Shown piece by piece: positions 1 through 5,017 of a DNA stretch of 6,856 nucleotides. A program made the translations under genes and the position numbers. Position 1 is the stretch's first letter. Each line of letters begins with the position of its first letter. The DNA comes from Planctomycetota bacterium (GTDB lineage: Bacteria; Planctomycetota; Phycisphaerae; Sedimentisphaerales; SG8-4): NCBI GenBank assembly GCA_030607345.1, contig JAUWKC010000092.1, positions 1-6,856 of the forward strand. The letters are read 5' to 3'. The notes beneath the pieces are model-generated. The model did not search any database. It had not been told where the DNA came from and was given only the letters and a program-made list of their open reading frames with translations.

Positions 1-455
1 CCGCATCCGATAACTGCGTAGGCGCGGAAGCTTTTGCCCTTTATCCTTGCTCCCAGCGCCATTCCGGCTGCGGTTGACAGGCCCTGACCGAGAGGTCCGG
101 TGCTCATTTCAATTCCAGGGCACAATCCTCGTTCGGGATGCATTTGAAGAGGGCTGTCAACGTCGTGAATGGTGAGCAGCATATCCTCAGGGATAATTCC
201 GACCTCGGCAAAGGTCGCGTACAAGGCCGGGCAGCCATGGCCCTTCGACAGCACGAAACGGTCACGGTCTTCCCATTCGGGATTCTCCGGCTTAATGTTC
301 AGCACGCGGAAGTATAGAACGGTCAGTATCTCAGCCATAGAGACCGACCCGCCGAGATGACCGGTACCGGACTTTGCTATCATTTTGACCACCTTTATCC
401 GGACCCGATTGGCGATTTCTTCCAGTTTCTTTACATCTGCGACTTTTTCACTCAT
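1..455 (-). CDS. tkt: Transketolase, N-terminal (thiamine diphosphate-binding) part, cut by the window edge
   Basis: Transketolase moves two-carbon ketol units between sugar phosphates in the non-oxidative pentose phosphate pathway, using thiamine diphosphate (ThDP) and a divalent metal. The visible 151 codons carry the family's N-terminal landmarks: SGTGHLGGS (residues 29-37), DRDRFVLSKGHG (63-74) and the PGIEMSTGPLGQG block (113-125). They most resemble the short N-terminal-subunit type of transketolase, but whether the gene is split or full length cannot be told because its 3' end is outside the window. The ATG at 455 is chosen because a GGAG lies 9 nt upstream and the start overlaps the upstream stop codon (ATGAGTGA, 8 bases), which implies translational coupling. 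Odd point: where the family has Gly-Asp-Gly for metal binding, the last readable residues are Gly-Cys-Gly (149-152 region). Identity as a transketolase family member is secure; activity is less so. Confidence 0.88.
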   Translation of the reverse strand, partial: MSEKVADVKKLEEIANRVRIKVVKMIAKSGTGHLGGSVSMAEILTVLYFRVLNIKPENPEWEDRDRFVLSKGHGCPALYATFAEVGIIPEDMLLTIHDVDSPLQMHPERGLCPGIEMSTGPLGQGLSTAAGMALGARIKGKSFRAYAVIGC

Positions 456-1569
456 TATTCTTATCTCCGTATGTGTCACTGAGTTCTTTGCAGATGTCCA
501 TCGCGAACATTACCCGCCGGTCGGGGACATCTATCTCTATATCGGGCAGACCAACGTCGCACGGGGCCAGTTGGCGGGCAATCTTCTCAAAATCGTCTCG
601 TATCTGCTCTTCGGATTTGTTTGCGAGGTCCATTGAGGTATAAAGTACGTTTCGACGGGTCTCGCCAAATAGCTGCTTTGCCCTGGTGAGGTCTGAGGTA
701 ACGCCCATATCAATATATCCGAGCTTGGGAACGGTGGCATAGGCGTCCATATACGGGTCGACCACCCAGGCACAGTTGTGGATGCCGAACTTTTCGAACT
801 CGGCCCTGATTTTCGAATCATAAGGCAGCAGATGCTCACGGTATTGTTCCGGGCTTATCATATTCACAACGCAGTTGGAAATGGTGGCGAACTTTTCGTC
901 CACGCCCGCGCGCTTTTGTCTTTCGTGCAGTTTCTTTATCCCGTCGACCATTGTCGTACTGATACATTCGAAGATATGATGCGCGCGTTCAGGGGCATCG
1001 AAAAGGTCGGTGAAGATTCTCTGGCCTCTCAGGCGAAAAGCCGTGTTCAAAACACCCTGCCAATTGAGATAGCCTCTGGCGCTGCCCGTCAACTGCTCGA
1101 TTCTGTCAAGCTGATTAAGGATTCCCTGGAAAAAGTCGTTGTTGTCCACATCCGGCGGCAAAAGTGCGTCGGCCTGGTCGTCAGTGAGCGGCTCGCGGTA
1201 CGGCTGGGGCCACTTATCGGGAAAATATTGTATCGACTGGCCGAACATAACCGGCACCACCGCAATACCGTAGACGCCTGTCAACAGGTCGGGGGGCTGC
1301 TCGTCGCCGAGGCCGGCGATATTTCGGCCGGGAAAACGACGACGAACTTCCGAACTCATACTCTCGTGGCATCGCAGCCTGTAATCGGCATCTTCGTGCC
1401 ACTGCTGTGAAAAGTCCACGCCGCAGAATTTGTGAAACCACGAGGGATTAAAGCCCGCTTCGGGGCGCATAAACGGTTCACTGCCGTCGGCGAGCGTTCG
1501 TGTCGGCGGCGCACTTAAGGCTATGTAGTAACGCAGTTGGTAACCGTTTGTTTTTTCTTCAGTTCTCAT
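448..1569 (-). CDS. Uroporphyrinogen decarboxylase-superfamily protein (not canonical HemE; possible methyltransferase-type member)
   Basis: A 373-residue cytoplasmic protein with no signal peptide or membrane segment. The C-terminal half reads like the UROD/MtaA superfamily (PF01208 type): a strand with GIHNCAWVVDPYMDAY (about 262-277), then GYIDMGVTSDL, then a C-terminal CDVGLPDIEIDVPDRRV stretch that matches the position of the family's GC-x-x-P segment. The N-terminal RPVW..RQAGR arginine motif of true HemE is absent, so heme synthesis is unlikely. His264-x-Cys266 and Cys337 resemble in order and spacing the zinc-binding HxC...C of methylcobamide:CoM methyltransferases (MtaA/MtbA). A thiol or corrinoid methyl-transfer role is therefore possible, but no corrinoid protein is visible nearby. 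The ATG at 1569 is the only ATG between the upstream in-frame stop (1630) and the conserved region, and it has no clear Shine-Dalgarno. The gene is followed by transketolase with an 8-base overlap. Family assignment is moderate; the reaction is unknown. Confidence 0.65.
   Translation of the reverse strand: MRTEEKTNGYQLRYYIALSAPPTRTLADGSEPFMRPEAGFNPSWFHKFCGVDFSQQWHEDADYRLRCHESMSSEVRRRFPGRNIAGLGDEQPPDLLTGVYGIAVVPVMFGQSIQYFPDKWPQPYREPLTDDQADALLPPDVDNNDFFQGILNQLDRIEQLTGSARGYLNWQGVLNTAFRLRGQRIFTDLFDAPERAHHIFECISTTMVDGIKKLHERQKRAGVDEKFATISNCVVNMISPEQYREHLLPYDSKIRAEFEKFGIHNCAWVVDPYMDAYATVPKLGYIDMGVTSDLTRAKQLFGETRRNVLYTSMDLANKSEEQIRDDFEKIARQLAPCDVGLPDIEIDVPDRRVMFAMDICKELSDTYGDKNNE
464..469 (-). promoter_or_regulatory. 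Ribosome binding site of the transketolase gene
   Basis: CGGAGA on the minus strand, with GGAG 9 nt before the ATG at 455. It lies inside the last codons of the upstream UROD-like gene and supports the overlapping start. Confidence 0.6.
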
Positions 1570-1604
1570 AGCCAGCCCGGCCGGTCCATAAACAGCAAAA
1601 TAGG

Positions 1605-1616
1605 ATGGGGCCCCAT
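1605..1616. repeat. 12-bp perfect palindrome in the leader of the UROD-like gene
   Basis: ATGGGGCCCCAT reads identically on both strands. It lies 35 bp upstream of the UROD-like start codon and downstream of the predicted promoter. It could be a dimeric regulator site, or chance; nothing else supports a role. Confidence 0.35.
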
Positions 1617-1631
1617 ATAACAGCTTCAGTC

Positions 1632-1655
1632 AAAATTGCCGGCATAGACAGCCGG
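1632..1655 (-). terminator. Weak intrinsic terminator-like hairpin after zwf
   Basis: On the minus strand CCGGC (1655-1651), a 7-nt loop and GCCGG (1643-1639) form a 5-bp GC-rich stem followed by CAATTTT. It is about 95 bp past the zwf stop. It may end part of the zwf transcripts. Because the predicted downstream promoter would start transcripts near 1660, it could also be a 5' hairpin of that message. The stem and U-run are short, so readthrough is likely. Confidence 0.4.
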
Positions 1656-1666
1656 TTAGAAGGGAT

Positions 1667-1695
1667 ATTATTGCAGCAAAGGCAAGTGCTGTCAA
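1667..1695 (-). promoter_or_regulatory. Predicted sigma70-type promoter for the UROD-like and transketolase genes
   Basis: Perfect -35 TTGACA (1695-1690), a 17-bp spacer and -10 AATAAT (1672-1667, five of six matches). It sits in the 178-bp gap after zwf and points toward the UROD-like gene. The predicted start is near 1660, giving a leader of about 90 nt. It suggests that the UROD-like and transketolase genes can be expressed independently of zwf. Confidence 0.6.
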
Positions 1696-1747
1696 ATCAT
1701 AATTCTGCAGGGCTTGCATCGGCTCGAACACGTTTTCCCGGATGAAA

Positions 1748-3301
1748 CTATAAAGTGCCGAGTTCTCGCCATTTTCCACCGTCGCGTTCGATGAGATTGT
1801 CGGCCTCGGGGAAGCTTTCACTGCCCGCGGGATATAGGCACGGCGACGAATCATCGTCCTGCCAGGCCTGCAGCACAGGCGTCAGTAGCTGCCACGCAAT
1901 TTCAACGGCATCATACTTGGCAAACAGTGTCTGGTCACCGAGCATACAGTCCAGCAGCAGCCTCTCGTAGGCTTCGGGCATACCAATCCCAAAGACATCC
2001 TTATAACTGAAAGTCATATCGAGTGTGCTGACACAGATTTTCGAGCCTGGATATTTTGCCTGGAAAGCAAGTTTGATTCCTTCCTCCGGCTGTATCTGCA
2101 GCACAAGAATGTTCGAAGGCATATCGCCGAGGCCGGCCGAGAAGAACATCGAGTGCGGGATTTTTTTGAACTTTACGACTATCTCGGTGTCCTTTACTGC
2201 GAGTCTTTTGCCCGTTCGCAAATAAAACGGCACATCCTTCCACCGCCAGTTGTCCACAAACAACTTCGCCGCAACGAATGTCTCTGTTTTCGATTGTGCC
2301 TCGACGCCTGGCTCGGAGCGATAGCCTACAACCTCTCGTCCGTCTATTAAACCCGGGCCGTATTGGCCGCGCACAATAAGCTCGTCCCACCGGTCGATTT
2401 CGAATGGCCGAACCGCACGCAGCAGCTTCACTTTCTCGTCACGAATTCTATCGGCCTCGAACGACGTAGGCGGTTCCATCGCCACCAGCGCCAGCATCTG
2501 AAGCATATGGTTTTGAAAGATGTCTCGAAGGGCGCCGCTTTTGTCGTAATAGCTTGCCCTGTGTTCGACGCCAAGACTTTCGGCGATTGTGATTTGTACG
2601 CTGTCAATGTAATTTCGATTCCACACCGGCTCGAAAATGGTGTTGGCAAAGCGAAATACCAGAATATTTTGAACGGTTTCTTTGCCCATGTAGTGGTCAA
2701 TACGATATATCCGGGACTCATCGAAGGATTTTCTTACTATACCATCTAATTCAGCAGCACTTTCGGTGTCTCTGCCAAACGGTTTTTCAACAACGAGCCT
2801 GACTTTCTTCCTGCCCTCCTCGAGCGTGGCAGTGTGGGATAATCCCACCTGGTGCAGTTGCTGAACAATGGTTGCGTACAGAAACGGGGGCACCGCCAGG
2901 TAAAAAACGTAGTTGTTGTCAACTTGATGCCTCTTATTTAGCTGGTCCAGTTTGGCCACGATGTCGGCGTACAGGGAGGCATCGCTGTAGTCACCGCTTA
3001 CAAAGTACAGCCTCTCGATAAAGGCTTCTATTCTCTGGGCCGGTACGTCCTTGACCTGCTGCCTTATCGCCTCTTCAGCGCTGCGATGGAAGTCCTGGTC
3101 TGTAAGTGTGCTCCTCGCCACACCCACAACGTAGAAATGTTCGCTCAGCAAGTCGCGCCGGAATAGTTCAAACAGGCTGACAAGCAGTTTTCTTCGTGTC
3201 AGGTCACCGGAGGCTCCGAATACGACCACTCCGGCCGGCCCGGCTACCGCATCGGCACAGAGAATATCCTGTGAAGTAAGAATCGGTTTAATATCCGCCA
3301 T
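1748..3301 (-). CDS. zwf: Glucose-6-phosphate 1-dehydrogenase
   Basis: Oxidises glucose 6-phosphate to 6-phosphogluconolactone with reduction of NADP+ (or NAD+). This is the first step of the oxidative pentose phosphate pathway or the Entner-Doudoroff route, in the cytoplasm. The 517-residue product has the full family layout. The N-terminal Rossmann fold has GASGDL (29-34) followed by TRRK; then LAVPP (135-139), EKPFGRD (172-178) and the signature RIDHYMGKE (200-208) with the catalytic His. The C-terminal domain contains YLRTGKRL, and the length is within the usual range of about 480-520. The ATG at 3301 is preferred over a TTG two codons upstream because GGGAG lies 9 nt before it, whereas that site is only 3 nt from the TTG. 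It begins 65 bp after the cystathionine gamma-synthase stop with no convincing terminator between, so co-transcription is likely. Transketolase two genes downstream belongs to the same pathway. No damage seen. Confidence 0.97.
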   Translation of the reverse strand: MADIKPILTSQDILCADAVAGPAGVVVFGASGDLTRRKLLVSLFELFRRDLLSEHFYVVGVARSTLTDQDFHRSAEEAIRQQVKDVPAQRIEAFIERLYFVSGDYSDASLYADIVAKLDQLNKRHQVDNNYVFYLAVPPFLYATIVQQLHQVGLSHTATLEEGRKKVRLVVEKPFGRDTESAAELDGIVRKSFDESRIYRIDHYMGKETVQNILVFRFANTIFEPVWNRNYIDSVQITIAESLGVEHRASYYDKSGALRDIFQNHMLQMLALVAMEPPTSFEADRIRDEKVKLLRAVRPFEIDRWDELIVRGQYGPGLIDGREVVGYRSEPGVEAQSKTETFVAAKLFVDNWRWKDVPFYLRTGKRLAVKDTEIVVKFKKIPHSMFFSAGLGDMPSNILVLQIQPEEGIKLAFQAKYPGSKICVSTLDMTFSYKDVFGIGMPEAYERLLLDCMLGDQTLFAKYDAVEIAWQLLTPVLQAWQDDDSSPCLYPAGSESFPEADNLIERDGGKWRELGTL

Positions 3302-3310
3302 AGTCAACTG

Positions 3311-3315
3311 CTCCC
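3311..3315 (-). promoter_or_regulatory. Ribosome binding site of zwf
   Basis: GGGAG on the minus strand ends 9 nt before the ATG at 3301 and only 3 nt before the alternative TTG at 3307. This decides the start in favour of the ATG. Confidence 0.6.
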
Positions 3316-3366
3316 GGACGCCTCAAGAACTCATTTAAAGCCCCGGCGCACAAACGCCAAGGTGTC

Positions 3367-4575
3367 CTACTTTTGCTTCAAGGCCCTGTTCATGTCCCCA
3401 ATAATGTCTTCGGTGTCTTCGATTCCGACAGAAAGCCTGAACAGCGTATCGGTAATTCCCAGCTCGTAGCGCTGCTTCCTGGTGTAGTCGTAGTAGGTTA
3501 CCAAAGCCGGATGGGTTATCAATGTCTCTACGCCGCCAAAGCTCGGTCCAATATAGCACAATTTCAGGCGGTCAAGAAATCTTTTTGCACTTCTGAGATT
3601 GCCCTTAATTTCAAAGGTAACGACCCCGCCGCCCCCTGTCATCTGCCGTTTCGCTACTTGGTAATGAGGATGGCTCTTAAGGAAGGGATAATACACTCTC
3701 TTGATGCCGGGATGACTCTCGAGAAATTCTGCGACCTTCAACGCCGACTCGTTCTGTTTCTTTACTCGCAAAGGAAACGTTTTTAGCCCTCGCAACAGCA
3801 GATAGCAGCAATGCGGGTCAATTAGTCCGCCCATCGATTTGTGCAGGTCTCGTATGCTGTCAATCAACTCCGACCTGCCGAGCACGGCGCCTGCCAGGAT
3901 GTCGTTGTGACCGCCGAGGTACTTTGTCGCACTTTGGAGTACAAGGTCCATCCCGAACTCGATTGGTCTCTGGTTTACCGGCGTGCTGAACGTGCTGTCT
4001 ATGAGCGTCAGCACGTTACGCCGGTCGGCGATTTTTTTGATTTTGACAAGGTCAAAGATGTTCAGATATGGATTGGTCGGCGATTCGGAGAATATGAAAC
4101 GGGTATTCTTGCGTATTGCCTTTTCAATAACATCGTAATTGCCAAAAGGCACAATGGTGCATTTGATGTCGAACTGTTTCAGATAAGAGCGACAGAATTC
4201 GAGCGTCTTCTTATAGCTGTCGTCGGTTATGACGATATGGTCGCCCGACCGCAGCAGAGAAAGAATAGTGGTCGTTATGGCGCTCATTCCGGATGTAAAC
4301 ACAACACAATCCTCGGCCCCTTCGAGGTCGGCAAGCCGCCTCTCGGCAATCTGCGAGGTGGGATTGCCGTATCTGCCGTATTCGAAACGAACCTTGCCTT
4401 TCTTCGTGTAATCTTCAATCGCCTTGCTGTTGCGAAACGTAAAGGTGGAGGTTTGAATAATCGGGGTTGTCAATGAATCTGCATATTTGTTTCTCGGCTC
4501 GCCGGCGTGTATCGACCGGGTCGACAAGGACTTGCCGCCGGTACCGGCCTTTCCTGCGGATGGTGATTTTGACAT
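3367..4575 (-). CDS. metB: Cystathionine gamma-synthase, plant-type (Cys/Met metabolism PLP enzyme)
   Basis: A pyridoxal-phosphate enzyme of the Cys/Met metabolism family, expected to join cysteine to an activated homoserine ester to give cystathionine on the way to methionine. The 402 residues show the fold-type I landmarks: FEYGRYGNPT (64-73, with Tyr66 and Arg68 binding the neighbouring subunit's PLP phosphate), TSGMSA (94-99), Tyr121 stacking on PLP, ESPTNPYL (164-171), Asp193 for the PLP ring nitrogen, and SATKYLGGHND (215-225) with Schiff-base Lys218. Several blocks, including HPHYQVAKRQMTGGGGVV and YIGPSFGGVE, closely match plant cystathionine gamma-synthase as I remember it. That favours the synthase over a beta- or gamma-lyase, although substrate choice within this family is hard to read from sequence. 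The ATG at 4575 has GGAAGG 6 nt upstream. A longer GTG start at 4683 would add a basic, non-conserved tail. First gene of the probable operon with zwf. Confidence 0.88.
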   Translation of the reverse strand: MSKSPSAGKAGTGGKSLSTRSIHAGEPRNKYADSLTTPIIQTSTFTFRNSKAIEDYTKKGKVRFEYGRYGNPTSQIAERRLADLEGAEDCVVFTSGMSAITTTILSLLRSGDHIVITDDSYKKTLEFCRSYLKQFDIKCTIVPFGNYDVIEKAIRKNTRFIFSESPTNPYLNIFDLVKIKKIADRRNVLTLIDSTFSTPVNQRPIEFGMDLVLQSATKYLGGHNDILAGAVLGRSELIDSIRDLHKSMGGLIDPHCCYLLLRGLKTFPLRVKKQNESALKVAEFLESHPGIKRVYYPFLKSHPHYQVAKRQMTGGGGVVTFEIKGNLRSAKRFLDRLKLCYIGPSFGGVETLITHPALVTYYDYTRKQRYELGITDTLFRLSVGIEDTEDIIGDMNRALKQK

Positions 4576-4581
4576 TATTCG

Positions 4582-4587
4582 CCTTCC
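4582..4587 (-). promoter_or_regulatory. Ribosome binding site of cystathionine gamma-synthase
   Basis: GGAAGG on the minus strand, 6 nt before the ATG at 4575. It supports this start over the in-frame GTG 108 nt further upstream. Confidence 0.65.
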
Positions 4588-4793
4588 AGCTAAAAACCTT
4601 TCTCTCGTATGTATCTTGCTCCTAATCCCGGCGATACAGGTTCTTTGCCGTTGTCGGCGCCTATTCCCGTCGCCGTCAAACACAGGTACTTACGTCACCA
4701 GCGAACTCGACCTGGTATCTTACCGCTAATCCTCCACACCTTCAAACTCATTTTTGCTTGAACCCCGTGCCAAGACAATAATATTTTCCCATC

Positions 4794-4823
4794 AATGTTC
4801 CCGAAATGTTGCAAAAATGTTCC
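4794..4823. repeat. Three 8-bp direct repeats with 11-bp period at the cystathionine gamma-synthase promoter
   Basis: On the plus strand AATGTTCC (4794-4801), AATGTTGC (4805-4812) and AATGTTCC (4816-4823); each copy starts exactly 11 bp after the last, about one helical turn. The array begins 8 bp downstream of the -10 box and so covers the predicted start site and the first transcribed bases. This is the position of a repressor operator. The regulator is unknown. Confidence 0.55.
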
Positions 4824-4830
4824 AAATATT

Positions 4831-4859
4831 AGGATAAGCGATATAAGAAATGATGTCAA
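4831..4859 (-). promoter_or_regulatory. Predicted sigma70-type promoter of the cystathionine gamma-synthase operon
   Basis: Perfect -35 TTGACA (4859-4854), a 17-bp spacer and -10 TATCCT (4836-4831, four of six matches) in AT-rich DNA. The predicted start is near 4824. The -35 box lies one base from the U-tract of the tRNA-Pro terminator, which marks a clear boundary between two transcription units. Confidence 0.65.
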
Positions 4860-4860
4860 C

Positions 4861-4888
4861 AAAAAATTGCCCCTTGTTTTTCAAGGGG
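4861..4888 (-). terminator. Intrinsic terminator of the tRNA-Pro transcript
   Basis: On the minus strand CCCCTTG (4888-4882), loop AAAAA and CAAGGGG (4876-4870) form a perfect 7-bp stem followed by CAATTTTTT. It starts 9 nt after the tRNA 3' end. On the other strand there is no U-tract, so it acts leftward. Confidence 0.85.
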
Positions 4889-4896
4889 TAATGTAA

Positions 4897-4971
4897 TCGG
4901 GGAGACAAGATTTGAACTTGCGACCTCTGCGTCCCGAACGCAGCGCTCTGGCCAAGCTGAGCTACTCCCCG
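4897..4971 (-). tRNA. tRNA-Pro, anticodon CGG
   Basis: A 75-nt cloverleaf reads CCG codons as proline. Seen directly: a perfect 7-bp acceptor stem CGGGGAG/CTCCCCG with discriminator A; D-stem GCTC/GAGC; anticodon stem CTGCG/CGCAG with loop TTCGGGA (anticodon CGG followed by G37, as expected for tRNA-Pro); variable loop AGGTC; and T-arm GCAAG-TTCAAAT-CTTGT, with one G-U pair closing the stem. The 3' CCA is not encoded (TTACAT follows), so it must be added by the CCA-adding enzyme. It has its own promoter and terminator, 46 bp after priA. Confidence 0.95.
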
Positions 4972-4987
4972 GTCAGCCCACCGATTT

Positions 4988-5016
4988 AGTGTAGCAGATT
5001 ATTGGCGGGGCTTCAA
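4988..5016 (-). promoter_or_regulatory. Extended -10 promoter of tRNA-Pro
   Basis: -35 TTGAAG (5016-5011), a 17-bp spacer ending in TGC, and -10 TACACT (4993-4988); the TGn before the -10 makes an extended -10 element. The predicted start near 4981 leaves a 5' leader of about 10 nt before the mature tRNA. The -35 box is just past the priA stop codon. Confidence 0.55.
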
Positions 5017-5017
5017 G

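Larger units (their letters stand above)
4576..4824 (-). other. Long 5' leader of the cystathionine gamma-synthase transcript
   Basis: About 250 nt separate the predicted transcription start from the start codon, which is long for a bacterial gene. I recognise no known riboswitch or T-box in it; the SAM-I and SAM-II core sequences are absent. It contains a possible 18-codon reading frame (ATG at 4751 to TGA at 4695) with no good ribosome site. Near 4645-4680 GC-rich segments of the CGGCG/CGCCG kind could pair in alternative ways. The frame open from a GTG at 4683 runs into the gene, but its encoded residues do not resemble the family. Confidence 0.4.

Noticed and set aside
778..1410. A 210-codon plus-strand open frame.
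   Set aside because: It lies wholly antisense to the UROD-like gene, its product shows no family motif, and it has no neighbouring promoter or operon logic.
1630..1854. A 74-codon minus-strand frame ending in a hydrophobic segment, or a 29-codon version from the ATG at 1719.
   Set aside because: Most of it overlaps the zwf 3' end in another frame, there is no ribosome site, and the hydrophobic part coincides with the predicted promoter.
3302..3307. TTG start for zwf two codons upstream of the ATG.
   Set aside because: GGGAG would be only 3 nt from the TTG but is 9 nt from the ATG.
3330..3358. Terminator between cystathionine gamma-synthase and zwf.
   Set aside because: Only a 4-bp GGCG/CGCC stem is present and no proper U-tract follows.
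3841..4476. A 211-codon plus-strand open frame.
   Set aside because: It is antisense to well-conserved cystathionine gamma-synthase codons, and its translation resembles nothing I know.
4576..4683. N-terminal extension of cystathionine gamma-synthase from a GTG at 4683.
   Set aside because: No ribosome site precedes the GTG, and the residues are basic and not family-like. A strong GGAAGG sits before the ATG at 4575.
4576..4824. SAM riboswitch or T-box in the leader.
   Set aside because: None of the conserved core sequences of SAM-I, SAM-II or T-box elements is visible.
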